NCBI GenBank assembly: GCA_963281255.1
Contig: OY725492.1
Coordinates: 1,054,001-1,118,000 of the forward strand
From: Aphrocallistes beatrix
Lineage: Eukaryota > Porifera > Hexactinellida > Sceptrulophora > Aphrocallistidae
Reading direction: 5' to 3'
DNA length: 64,000 nt
Shown here: piece after piece, positions 1 to 10,152 of the stretch
Numbering within the stretch: the stretch's first letter is position 1
Layout: each line of letters starts with the position of its first letter
Position numbers and translations under genes: made by a program
Notes under the pieces: model-generated
Seen by the model: only the letters and a program-made list of their open reading frames with translations
What the model was told of the DNA's origin: nothing
Databases searched by the model: none

Positions 1-2
1 TA

Positions 3-380
3 TCATACACTACGGTTGGTTTCCCTTATATCCGAGCGGAAGTATATCTTCTTTGCATTGTTGTTAGGCGTGTATTGCAGCAGCAGAACCATAGATCCGT
101 ATACTCGCCTATGAGTTGTTGTCTTGGAGGAGGCCATTGATACTGCTGCCTTCACAATGTCAACATCGGCATCCTCCTCAGCGTGTATTACATGGCACCC
201 TCGTTCTCTCATACGTTCAGAAATGAGACGAATGAGGGGCTGTTTGTTGGCTTGATTGTAAAGGGAATCCTCCTTATTACTACAGTCTCCGCCACGAAAT
301 TTCAAAATAGTAGAAAGTTGATACTTTGAAGTAACTAAATAGCAAGTAACAAAACTGAATAATACGAAGTAAACTAGCAT
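3..380 (-). pseudogene. PIN/FEN1-like nuclease-type relic of an uncharacterised family
   Basis: The minus strand reads a fragment that I match from memory to an uncharacterised family common in transposon-rich marine animals: a stretch resembling 'NKQ..I.ML.E.....GC.V.HA..DADV.IV', then a hydrophobic strand and YTPNNNAKKIYFRSD. The acidic DADVDIV patch would correspond to metal-binding acids of a PIN/FEN-like nuclease fold. The fragment starts at the window edge, so its downstream part is cut off. A probable splice acceptor lies near 335 (minus strand), which would make the hydrophobic N-terminus of the longest reading frame intronic. Its neighbour on the same strand is a gypsy integrase fossil, so it may be transposon cargo rather than a host gene. 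The family call is moderate and function is not demonstrated. Confidence 0.4.
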
Positions 381-499
381 AAATACTAGGTCTGGGAGTC
401 GAGACTAATTCAGCGACCCCCCACGAAGCCAATATTCGAACTAACTACATCACAATTCACCTTGTCCTTCAAAATTCCCTCTTTTCATCCCTTCCGTTC

Positions 500-1196
500 C
501 TTCATTTCCTTTCGGCCTCACCATCACCCTCAGGATGGTAAGCACTTGAATGTAACTTAGTAATGCCATACTTTGCACACAGTTCTTTTACTAATACCCC
601 ATCTACGTTACGGCCTTGATCGGAAAGTAGGGCTGACGGATACCCATATCTGTTGAACCAACCATATTCCAGCGCTTTCGCAACCGTAACAGCTTCCTGA
701 TCCTTCACCGGAATGGCTTACATATACTTCGAGAAGAGATCCATAATTACTAATACATAGCGATATCCACAAAAGTCCATGGCAAATGTGCAATATCCAT
801 CGCAATTAGCGCACGCGGAAAATTGTAGGGCAACTTAAAAGATTTAAGGGGCTGTCTCCTCTCATAAGAACGTTTACTTCTTAAGCAGATCTCACAACCT
901 TTGCAAAAACTTTGAGTATCCAAGAACATACCTCTCCCAAAAAATCTCCCGCGTAGATCTTCATATGTTCTTTGGACGCCAGCATGAGTTGAATTGTGGA
1001 CATGATTCAAAACTTCTATCCGACAACGTTTAGATACGACAATTTTATGTCCCTTATAGAGTAACCCGAAACGAACCTTCATCTGAGTATACTTCTTGAA
1101 TTGACCAGTCTGAATAGTACCATCACTTTCGATTTCATAGAGCGCTTTCGAAATGACCGGGTCATCATTCTGTTCCTTACGTAAGTAATGAGTAAA
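500..1196 (-). mobile_element. Ty3/gypsy-type LTR retrotransposon integrase fossil
   Basis: Reading on the minus strand, the upper part (about 1170-800) carries an integrase H2C2 zinc-binding region with paired His (HVHNSTHAG) and CKGCEIC. It runs into the first acidic strand of the core (IAMDIAHLPW). The lower part (708-502) holds the rest of the core, with LLSDQGRNVDG and SSAYHPEGDGEAER. This order is typical of Ty3/gypsy pol. No gag, protease, reverse transcriptase or LTR was recognised nearby. The copy is an old, incomplete relic with at least one break. It abuts a fragment of repeat R1 at its 5' side. Confidence 0.75.
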
Positions 1197-1198
1197 TG

Positions 1199-1275
1199 AT
1201 GCAACTATCGTCAAAAAATGATTACTCATCACTTTGTTATGACGTCATCATTAAGCATCAAAATTTTTAGAAAAT
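1199..1275 (-). repeat. R1 repeat fragment
   Basis: About 75 bp matching the middle of R1 in reverse orientation (GATGCAACTATCGTCAAAAA through the TGACGTCA core to GCATCAAAA). It sits exactly between the gypsy fossil and the ZMYM/hAT fragment. Confidence 0.75.
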
Positions 1276-1574
1276 TTTGCTGTGGCATCTTTCCAGTTAG
1301 AAAAGCCAGTCGATATAAAAGTCGGTTCCAAGCAATGAGCAGATTGCAGGAGATTATTTTGGTAAGCAGTGACACACGTAAAACGGAAGGCAAGGTCTAG
1401 GTTTTCCTTGTAGTGCAGCCATGACCACCTGTCGAACCACTTCCGTTGAAACGAACGTTTCATCACTAAGGTATTTACAAACTCACGTTTGGGAAAGCGA
1501 AAAGAGGAAGGTTGGTGCAGCTTGTCACCGATCACCGGTGTTTGTAGTCGGCTATTGCCATCAAATGAAGCCAT
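1276..1574 (-). pseudogene. ZMYM1-like / hAT transposase N-terminal TTF-type zinc-finger fragment
   Basis: The minus-strand frame contains the run WFDRWSWLHYKENLDLAFRF, then TCVTAYQNNLL and FISTGFSNWKDATAKF. This is the hallmark of the TTF-type zinc finger at the N-terminus of ZMYM1-like hAT transposases (W..W.WLHY.....AFCF.C......FISTGFSNWK.A..KF). The Cys usually found in AFCF is Arg here, so zinc binding is probably lost. The frame stops where the R1 fragment begins, and no DDE core or dimerisation region follows. It is a truncated DNA-transposon relic rather than a host gene. Confidence 0.7.
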
Positions 1575-1633
1575 CGCTAACTCAAATATTATAACTGATA
1601 TTTCATCTTATTTTTCTTTTCATTTTATACTTT

Positions 1634-1757
1634 TAGATCTAGATTGTTATTTATTTGTCAATTTAGTATTGTATTGTTTCCTATTGCCCAAGATTTGGAA
1701 ATATAGATCAATAGAAAACAATACTAATTTGACAAATACATAACAATCTAGATCTGG
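1634..1757. repeat. Inverted repeat (hairpin)
   Basis: Arms of about 45-50 bp, 1634-1686 against 1708-1757, both containing AGATCTAGATTGTTAT-like sequence and separated by about 21 bp. This fold-back has no visible coding content and is possibly an end of a small palindromic element. Confidence 0.7.
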
Positions 1758-1799
1758 AAGAACGAATTGTAACTTGTATTTGGTCGTATTTCTGGGGTT

Positions 1800-1921
1800 G
1801 AAAATTATTCTGAGGTGGTCGCTAAGAGGGGTTCCGTTGTACGGCCTGTACCAAAAATTCACACAAAAAGTGGGGCGGCCCAGGCCGCCCCAGCCGCCCC
1901 GCTTCCGCCGGCCCTGGTCCC
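1800..1921 (-). mobile_element. Possible hAT-type MITE end
   Basis: A GC-rich block read from the minus strand starts CAGGGCCGGCGGAAGCGGGG and continues into GGCGGCC palindromes, all in otherwise AT-rich DNA. CAGGGCCGG is a common hAT terminus. No matching opposite end was found, so this is probably a truncated copy. Confidence 0.4.
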
Positions 1922-2029
1922 GGATATTATAGTACGCCATTAAAATAATGAACTTCATTTTGTCCATGGTCCAGTTTTTGATTGTTATTTTCAGTCCTTA
2001 TTTACTTGTATATTGTTATTCTTATTTAG

Positions 2030-2318
2030 ACATACAGAGTGATCCCTCCTTTTGCGTCTGAGCATCTAGTTCAACTAAAGATATTTTCAACACAAATATT
2101 CCATTATCAATTTTTCCATCAAGATATCTGGTATACTCGAGAAAGAAACATAGAATATTACCTTTTTTCCAATCAAACAATGTTTGTTGATACTTTCCCT
2201 TATGGACAAGTTGGAATGATTTTAGAGAGATTCATTTTGACCAAAGAAAATCAGATCATAATTCAATGTGGTTACAACTTCACTGGAGAAATATCGAATG
2301 CAGCTTTTAACTACACAG
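2030..2318 (+). CDS. Adhesion GPCR, extracellular exon (unassigned domain)
   Basis: This exon is preceded by a pyrimidine/AT-rich tract and acceptor AG at 2028-2029, and ends at a strong donor (G|GTGAGT at 2318). It reads 96 codons plus one base, TYRVIPPFASEHLVQ through CGYNFTGEISNAAFNYT. I do not recognise the fold; it has one Cys and several N-glycosylation sequons. The leftover G joins AC of the next exon to make an in-frame Asp codon, which ties it to the GPCR exon at 2927. Exons further 5' must exist, since there is no start or signal peptide here, but none is recognisable in the first 2 kb. Confidence 0.65.
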
Positions 2319-2926
2319 GTGAGTGCTGGCTGTGGTATTTCTTGCGTGCTTCCTATACAACTAGTGTTGTAGCGAAACGGTATAGTTTGGTCTGGCTTAT
2401 CGAGTTTAAGAAGAACAACTGGACAAGTGTATCATAATTCTAGTAATGACTTCGTTAAAAGGAAAGAATCTGGGTTAGAGAGGAACTATTCCTCTTATAT
2501 GGATAAAAGCTGGTATTTGGAATTTGACAACATTTACTATTCTTGATTAATGTTTACGTAGTATGTATAGGTCTTGAAATACTTCATCCGAGTGGGTGCT
2601 TTTATTACAAGTGTACATGAACGATAGAAATGTATCACAGAATTTTTAAAAAAACTCTATCTCGACTAAAGTGACCTAGGTCGGGAACATGGGTTTATCT
2701 AGGATTTTCCAGTCTATGAATGATTAGATGAATGGTATGAGGGATAATTTAGCAAAAATATATTAATATCCTCTTTGAGGAGCAATTATTCGAAGGCAAA
2801 GCTACTATATATACTCTCTAAGGTATATATATATATATAGTATAATATCTATAAATATAGACACCGAATTGGTTGCACTACTCAAGTGCACGAAACGAGT
2901 TTGTTAAGTTCTTTTTCGCTTTTTAG
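2319..2926 (+). other. GPCR intron, no recognised insert
   Basis: Phase-1 intron of 608 bp with GTGAGT donor and TTTTTAG acceptor. It contains short TA-rich runs near 2825-2845 and nothing else I can identify. Confidence 0.6.
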
Positions 2927-3324
2927 ACCTGACATGCAGAGATGAATATTGTTACTTGGATACAGATATGGACACTTATCCAGATCTACTTACTTTCTGT
3001 CCACAATTTAATATGTCCTGTAAGGATAATTGTCCTAACGAATCTAATCCTGATCAGAACGACTGTGACAATAACGGCATAGGAGATGTCTGTGATAATA
3101 CGTGTGAACCAGAGACAGATAGTCTATTCAATCTCTACTGGAAGTGCACTAAAGGTGGAGAGATGGTTCTGGTTAACTGTCCTAATGGTACGAACACTGC
3201 TCGTCGTATGTGTGAGCAATCTGGGGATTGGAATACGAGTATCGACACCTCTCAATGTGTCTCTAATGAATATGGAAGCATTAGTAATGTAACATCAGTG
3301 GAAGGGCTAGATATTGTGATTCAA
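2927..3324 (+). CDS. Adhesion GPCR, thrombospondin-3-like and hormone-receptor (HormR) exon
   Basis: This exon starts after TTTTTAG and ends at CAA|GTAAGT (phase 0). It encodes about 133 residues. First comes a Cys-rich calcium-binding-like segment (NCPNESNPDQNDCDNNGIGD followed by VCD) that resembles a thrombospondin type-3 repeat. Then comes a HormR-type module: a Cys near NLYWKC, CPNGTN, RRMC, and GDWNTSIDTSQC, matching the usual C..W.C..CP.G..R.C...G.W....D.S.C spacing. HormR domains normally sit immediately N-terminal to GAIN domains in family B2 receptors. The phase-0 donor fits the acceptor at 25768, where GAIN-type sequence begins. The call is strong for HormR and moderate for TSP3. 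Confidence 0.75.
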
Positions 3325-3411
3325 GTAAGTGCAAATATGTAATCAACTTTTCATATTTCCCGATCAAAAGTGTATGACTTAAAAGTGTACAACGAATATT
3401 AATTACTAATA

Positions 3412-3975
3412 ACAAGCGCGCTTCGCTTGTTTGCGCTGCGCGGCACAAACACTTCGTGTCCACAGGAGGCGCCCTGCAGGCGTCTGGGGTAACATTGATT
3501 AATTATAAGGGAGATAACATCTCTAAATACGTCTGTCCTACTGTTATAAACAGTATCTCACGAAAAATCAAAAAAATTTGTCAATTTTTACAATTTTGAT
3601 GCGTAATGTTGACGTCATAACAGAATGATGAGTATCATATGCGAAAAATATTAAAATACATATTCTATTAAAATATCAGCCTTCTATGATAGCACTTAAA
3701 TGGCTGAGTTATGTTCAAAAAATCACAAAATTTGTCAATTTTTACAATTTTGACGCGTAATGTTGACGTCATAACAGAATGATGAGTATCATATGTGAAA
3801 AATATTAAAATACATATTTTATTAAAATATCAGCCTTCTATCACTTAAAATGGTTGAGTTATGGTCGATAAACTAAAATTTCAAATTATAAATGGTGACA
3901 ATGACGTCATAATTCCATGATGAGTCGACATTTTCGTCTGAGCTCAGAACTTAGTGAAGCCATAGCCGAAAGACC
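3412..3975 (+). repeat. R1 repeat copy with internal tandem duplication
   Basis: It begins ACAAGCGCGCTTCGCTTG and ends in the GAGCTCAGAACTTAG region near 3975. An internal segment of about 165 bp, containing TTGACGTCATAACAGAATGATG, occurs twice in direct orientation (about 3570-3730 and 3735-3890), making this copy longer than the usual 480 bp. Confidence 0.85.
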
Positions 3976-3984
3976 TATATATAT

Positions 3985-4553
3985 ACAAGCGCCTTCGCTT
4001 GCTTGCGCTGTGCGGCAGGCGGACACTTTGTGGGCGCCTGTGGTCACCTCATAAACTATTGAATTTAGAGGTCGAAATTATATTATCACTTGATAGGAAG
4101 CAATATATTCGCTATCAAATGGAATTACATTTGAATGTGTTGCCATTGCAGTTTTCAAGATATAACGCCAACTGGCCAAAACACGTTTCCATAGCAACAC
4201 TGAAATGTACCAACATTCCATGAAAAAATCTTTCGTGTTAACCCATTCACATCTCAGTTCTATGCGAAAAATTCTACAATAAAAACACTTAGAAGTGCCC
4301 CTAAACGGCCTCTAAAAATCACCAAATTTGTCACAAATATAACCTATTGCGCAACCATATGGCGACTAATCAAAATTTTGACAACGGATATGGGTACTTT
4401 GACACCATATTTATGTATGCTGATAATACATTCCTAAGCTCTATTGTGCTTTGTAAATGATTTAAGACAGCTCATGTACTAGTTCAACGGTCTTCCTCCG
4501 CATCCCTAGTCCCAAATCCGCAAGTTACTGTGAGACCTTATATACAGTAGGCT
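3985..4553 (+). repeat. Chimeric repeat: R1 head joined to an R2 half-element
   Basis: 3985-4047 repeats the R1 head (ACAAGCGCCTTCGCTTGC). At about 4050 it switches to sequence of the R2 fold-back family (about 4140-4553), including AACATTCCATGAAAAAAT and GTGCTTTGTAAATGATTTA, and ends AGTAGGCTATGATA. The junction points to recombination or nested insertion. Confidence 0.6.
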
Positions 4554-4682
4554 ATGATATATCCCTACTATTAAAACTCGATTATTGTTTGTTTGTTTGC
4601 TTGGGTAGATATCCTTACTATTAAAACTCGATTAATGTTTGTGTGTTTGTGTATATACTGTAGTATATATATATATATATAT

Positions 4683-5176
4683 ACAAGCGCGCTTCGCTTG
4701 CTTGCGCTGCGCGGCCGGCGGACACTTTGTGTCCACCGGAGGCTCACTTCGGTCGCCTGAGGTTACATTGGTTAATTATAAGGGAGATAGCATCTCTAAA
4801 TATGTCTGTCCTACTGTTATAATCGATATCACTCGAAAAATCACCAAATTTGTCAATTTTAAAATTTTGGATGCGTAATGATGACGTCATAACAAAGTGA
4901 TGACTCATCATTTTTTGATGATAGTTGTATCATATGTGACGCATGTTAGTATACATATTCTATTAAAATTTCAACCATTTATCTCCTATAATGGCTGAGT
5001 TATGCTCCAATAACTGTATTGCTTAACTTTTAAAAATGTGACAATGACGTCATAATTCCATGATGAGTCGACATTTTGCTCTGAGCTCAGAACTTACTGG
5101 AGCCATAGCCAAAAGACTCCCACATGCCAAAAATTAGCTCTCTATGACCAGCAGTTTCTTCAATCAATTCGTTACA
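4683..5176 (+). repeat. R1 repeat, full length
   Basis: A typical copy running from ACAAGCGCGCTTCGCTTGCT to CAATTCGTTACA inside a TA microsatellite. A 26-bp motif containing ATTAAAACTCGATTAAT flanks it at 4617 on the left, with its reverse complement at 5196 on the right. It contains two TGACGTCA sites and the GGCGGACAC/GTGTCCACC hairpin. Confidence 0.9.
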
Positions 5177-5223
5177 TATATATACACATATAGATGAATC
5201 GAGTTTTAATAGTAAGGATATAT

Positions 5224-5699
5224 GTGACGAATTGATTGAAGAAACTGCCAGGCATAGAAAGCTGATTTTTGGCATGTGGAGGTCTTTTGGCTATGGCTCA
5301 AGTAAGTTCTGAGCTCAGACGAAAATGTCGACTCATCATGGAATTATGACGTCATTGTCACATTTTAAAAAGTTAAGCAACAGAGTTATTCGAGGATAAC
5401 TCAGCCATTATAGGAGATAGAAGGCTGGAATTTTAATAGATTATGTATACTAACATACCTCACATATGATGCAACTATCATCAAAAAATGATGACTTATC
5501 ACTCTGTTATGACGTCATCATTACGCATCAAAATTTTAAAAATTGACAAATTTGGTGATTTTTCGAGTGATATCGATTTTAATACACTAAGATGGACATA
5601 TTTAGAGATGTTATCACCCTTATAATTAACCAATGTGAACCCAGGCGACCGAAGGGAGTGTCCGCCAGCCGCGCAGCGCAAGCAAGCGAAGCGCGCTTA
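5224..5699 (-). repeat. R1 repeat, full length, inverted
   Basis: Reverse-orientation copy, from TGACGAATTGATTGAAGAAA to AAGCGAAGCGCGCTT, followed by a TA run. Together with the forward copy just upstream it forms a head-to-head pair able to fold into a very long hairpin. Confidence 0.9.
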
Positions 5700-5766
5700 T
5701 ATATATATATATATAAACATTAATCGAGTTTTAATAGTAAGGATATATACGTATATATATATTTAT

Positions 5767-6048
5767 CAAGGTTGAAACCGCTTCAACCAAACAATTTGGT
5801 TAACCGAATTTATTTGTGTTCGGACCACCTCATGTAAGAACGTGTGATTGTATTGGGAAAACATGCAAATTATTTGTTTTGACAAATTATTCGGTTTACC
5901 AAATATTCGGTTGACCAAATTATTCGGTTGACCAAATTATTTGGTTCTCAACCGAATACCAAATAATGATATTTGGTTATAAACCAAATATCAATTATTT
6001 GCAAATAATATTTGGTTAAACCGAATAATCAACTATTCGGTTGCAGCC

Positions 6049-6051
<3 letters not shown>
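5767..6051. mobile_element. Palindromic hAT-type MITE
   Basis: The ends are CAAGGTTGAAACCG and CGGTTGCAGCCCTG, flanked by ATATTTAT and ATATATAT (8 bp with one mismatch, in TA-rich DNA). The interior is built of repeated TTCGGTTGACCAAAT-like units in both orientations. There is no coding capacity. Confidence 0.6.
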
Positions 6052-6079
<28 letters not shown>

Positions 6080-7255
6080 GGTCAGTCCAAAAGTTTTGTC
6101 GTACACCAGTTCTACTCAGCGTACAGTCTAATAATTCATTGACTATATTATTGGTTATGTTTGATGACTCTACTGTGAATTTGAGCTCTATATTAGGCTT
6201 ATTTCATGACTTATGCTATTTTATCCATAAGCGCCTATACAGATTTTATAATTACTCGATGGAGCTAGAAAGAAGGGATTTTAGAGCCATGATGTTCTAT
6301 GACTTTATGCGCAAGTTATCAGTGGAGCAGAGTCACAATAATTTACTGGAAGCTTTCCAAGACCAAGTTCCATCTAAGCACGGCGGAGCGTTGGTTTCTA
6401 GAATTCAAGAAGGATAGAACGTCAATACAAGATGAGCCTAGGTCTGGGCGGCCTTCAACCGCCGTCACTCCAGACAATATTGCCACTGTGGAGTCGTTGA
6501 TCAAAGAGGATAGCCGCATTACCTATGAGCAGTTTGCTAAGACCCTAGACATCGGAAAAGCAGCCATTAATACTATCCTACATGATCATCTCGGTGTCAG
6601 TAAGCTTGCGGCCCGTTGGATCGGTAGAGTGGTGCAAGTTTATGCTCAAGAAATTCAACGGAGGAGGGTCCAAACGTGTTTATGATATCCTAATATGTGA
6701 TGAGACATGGATCTATCAGTACGATCCGGAAACAAAGTGGCAATCTTCAATATGGGTATTTCCTGGAGAAGATCCCCCTGTAAAAGTTCGCCGGGCTTGA
6801 AGCGTCGGGAAGAAGATGGTGGCCGCATTTTTCTGTAAGACGGGCCCAGTAGCCATAGTTCCTCTCGAGGATCGTCGTACAGTCAATGCTGATTGGTACA
6901 TCAGCAATTGTCTCCCCAAGGCCTTCGAAGCCTGGAGTTCTCGTCGCCCTAAGGCCGGCATCCGCGGCCTACTCCTTCACCACGATAATGCATCGGCACA
7001 CACTGCAGCCAAAACACTGGACTTCCTGGCTGAAAATTCGGTCCAGTTGGTATCGCATCCCCCCTACAGTCCAGATTTGGCCCCATGCGACTTTTTCCTA
7101 TTCCCAACTACCAAAGAAAAGATCCGCGGAATCAGGTTTGGCAGTCCGGAAATGGCCCGACTGGCTTTCGAAGAGGCCCTCTGGACCCTGCCAGAGGAAA
7201 AATGGCAATGAAGAGTACAATTTTTCGAACAAGACTGTTTTCTAATTGGCATTGA
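6080..7255 (+). mobile_element. mariner-type DD34D transposon, 3'-truncated
   Basis: The 5' terminus resembles a mariner repeat (GGTCAGTCCAAAAGTTTTGT at 6080). The transposase starts at ATG 6259 (MELERRDFRAMMFYDFMRKL) with an N-terminal HTH region (WFLEFKKDRTSIQDEPRSGR). The catalytic triad is visible as CDETWIY, LHHDNASAHTA and YSPDLAPCDFFLFP, with 34 residues between the second and third Asp (DD34D). The coding region changes frame at about 6385 and about 6640 and has a stop near 6798, so it cannot make a transposase. No matching 3' inverted repeat is seen. It is old and inactive. Confidence 0.85.
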
Positions 7256-7614
7256 GTGAATTGGAGTCGACAACTTTCTGGATGCTCAGATGTTTCCACT
7301 TCCGAACTGGTATGCATAATATCAATGGCTTGTTGGATATGAACATTCGCTGATGATATATGGGAAGCAGTAGATTCAGAATTCCTAGATGGTTCACATC
7401 GATAAGGCGCACTAGAAATTTCATTCAAAAGTGATTCAAGTTGTCGAATATTATGATAATATATTACTTAGGCAACTGAGCGAATGTGGAAAAATCTCAT
7501 CCTTACAAAAGATCTTGATAGAGAGATGATTTTTTGATCAGAATACTCGAAATGATTGCGCGCAAAAGTTATAACCATAAATATATTCTATATACTCCAT
7601 GATTTTTCGCTTCT
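7256..7614. other. No recognised feature
   Basis: Low-complexity AT-rich DNA with no convincing protein match. Positions 7549-7592 resemble 19105-19147 in reverse orientation (shared AACTTTTGCGCGCAAT), so a small dispersed repeat is present. Confidence 0.5.
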
Positions 7615-7934
7615 TTTAGGTATACTAAATGCTTTCTAATCTAGATAAATGTTTATTGTTAACTCTAATTATCTTGAATACGAATATATCGATAATAGAG
7701 TATACCTGGTGTGTCATTGTATTTTCCCATAAGATTGGAGTTCACTCTACTGTTCTTTTGTTAATTGAACAGCACTAGTTGTATGCTATCAATCGTGTTA
7801 AATATTAATTAAACCGTAGTATTTCATGGCATTATACTAAATTCGAATTGAAATAAGAGTTATGGTACATTGTGAGTTATTACAAAAGTGATTAATTTCA
7901 TATCTTGTTTCAGAAATATCGTCCATAATAGTAT

Positions 7935-8416
7935 ACAAGCGCGCTTCGATTGCTTGCGCTGCGCGGCTAGCGAACACTGTGTCCGCCGGAGGTGCACTTC
8001 GGGCACCTGGGGTCACATTGATTAATTATAAGGGAGATAGCATCTCTAGATATATCTGTCTTACTGATATAATCGATATCGTAAAAAAATCACCAACTTT
8101 TTAATTTAAAAAATTTTTGATGCGTAATGATGGCGTCATAACAGAGTGATGTGTCATCATTTTTTATGATAGTTGTATCATATGTAAGGTATATGAATAT
8201 ACACATTCACTTAAAATTTCAGCCTTCTATCCCCTAAATTGGCTGAGATATGTTCGAAAAACTGATATTATAAAAAAGGTGACAATGCCGTCATAATTCC
8301 ATGATGAATCGACATTTTCGTCAGAAGCCTGAACTTAGTGGAACCATTGCCAAAATACTCCCACATGCTAAAATCAGCTTTGTGTGTCTAGCAATTTCTT
8401 CAATCAATTCGTTACA
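7935..8416 (+). repeat. R1 repeat
   Basis: A full-length copy from ACAAGCGCGCTTCGATTGCT to CAATTCGTTACA. Its second hairpin (GGTGCACTTCGGGCACC) differs from other copies while keeping base pairing. Confidence 0.9.
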
Positions 8417-8429
8417 TAAACAATCAGAA

Positions 8430-8548
8430 GATATTTTTACTCGATTAGGCGGAAAGCCATATTAACCGAAAATATCCTGTGTTAGCTTCTACATATGTGT
8501 GAGAGCTATTTCGGTCCTTCCACAAGTGGCCCTATTAAGCGGAGTCGA

Positions 8549-8551
<3 letters not shown>
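8430..8551 (+). mobile_element. pogo-type MITE, 5'-truncated
   Basis: The right end reads CCTATTAAGCGGAGTCGACTG followed by TA, the same terminus as the intact element at 49581-49752. The left terminus is missing. Confidence 0.65.
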
Positions 8552-8586
<35 letters not shown>

Positions 8587-8816
8587 CATAAGTTCAATTA
8601 ACAAAAAAATAACGGTCGAGTGAACTCCAATCTTATGAGAAATACAATGACACGCCAGGTATACTCCATTATCGATATATTGGTTTTAAGACAATTAGAG
8701 TTAGCAATAAACATATATCTAGATTAGAAAGCATTTAGTATACCTAAAATTTCAAGAATTCCCACCGTTGGAAAGCTTTTATATTGTAATATTAATTTAC
8801 TTAGGTATATAGAATC

Positions 8817-8980
8817 ATAGCCTACTATATATAAGGCCTGTTGCATGATATTTTGAGTTCGTGATATTTTTAGTTTCTTATATTGTCAGACCATGGATTG
8901 TCTATCACCGTGATATTCTGAGATTCTTAGAATATACAAGATTAGTGATGAATTGTGCTATAGTCACTTGTGGTTGGTTT
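8817..8980 (+). repeat. R2-related fragment
   Basis: It begins ATAGCCTACTATATATAAGG and continues with TTTTGAGTTCGTGATAT and CAGACCATGGATTGTCTATC. The same block appears inverted, with an internal duplication, at 18228-18428. Confidence 0.65.
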
Positions 8981-10152
8981 ATATATTTTACCTTTGGAGT
9001 GAAGGTGTCAATGTACGATAGGAAATACAAGTATATATAAGCAGTATACCAACTAGTACATAATAATTATCATTTCAATATACAAATTTGATTATCTTGA
9101 CGTACGTATACGCATATATTTTACTGCTACCTTTTGAATTAAATGAATTCAGAAGAATATCGTGAAATCATCGAATTTCTTGGGAGAGGTATTTACCCAG
9201 AATCGACTGAAAATTATACTCGACGCCAATGGAATTTCAAAAGGAAGACGAACAATTATACTCTATCGGATGCAGAACCGAGTCGACTGTACAAGGTATA
9301 CACTGTTTTACTATATTTGTATTTGTTCATTTAGTTATTCATAATATTCTTTGATTGGAAATTCGTTCTGAAAAGTGCCAACAATTTGCCTGGATCTTGT
9401 TAGAATGTGACATGGTATTTGTCGGACTTGCTACACCAGGTGTACCAACCATGAAAAGAAGTTGTTATTTGAATATTATATCTTTGCGCATTAACTTTCT
9501 TACCAAGAGCAACTACATGTAATATGAGAGTATAGATACTATATAGGATTGTTGTTTTGAATTCAAAATAACAATTATTGCACGCCTCTATTTTTATCAC
9601 ATGCACCTTTGGCTTATCAAATAAATATAAACAATTATGGGTTATCTTGGTAAATAAATGTTTATTATTAATGTTCTATATACCTAAAAAATCTTACAAG
9701 GTGGTCAAGAAATGAAACTGGAAGTTCCTACCCGGAAAGAGATTGAGGCGATATTCATTAAATATCACGACAAAATAGGTCACCCTGGGATAAACTGCAC
9801 CGTAAATGCTATACAGCAACGATACACGTGGATCGGAATTAATCCAGATGTTGCTAATTATGTAAGTGATAGATAACATTGTATGGATGTTTTGATACAA
9901 CGTTACCAGTTTATAGGTTAACTGTTAATTCATTAAAGTTGATAAAGGATAATACGGAGTTATTCAATTTACTATGAAATAGTCAAAATCCCAACTAATA
10001 GAGGCTTATTAAGAGTACCAATATAAATATATTTAAATATATCGCAAGGGGAAACGCCTCATAACTCTCCACATTAATTTAACGTTACATACTTCATAAT
10101 AGAACGTTAACCATTTATTTATACATTTCTTAATTGCTTCGTTTCAAAATAG

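Larger units (their letters stand above)
7615..8751. repeat. Fold-back element with 165-bp arms, split by an R1 insertion
   Basis: Left arm 7615-7778 and right arm about 8586-8751 are inverted copies. Both contain TTTAGGTATACTAAATGCTT and the CATAAGATTGGAGTTCACTC block, with scattered mismatches. Between them lie an R1 copy (7935-8416) and a pogo-type MITE remnant, both apparently later arrivals. Confidence 0.75.

Noticed and set aside
6139-6260. Start of the mariner transposase at the first ATG of the long frame
   Set aside because: The conserved N-terminus begins at MELERRDF (ATG 6259); the upstream part has no similarity to mariner proteins.
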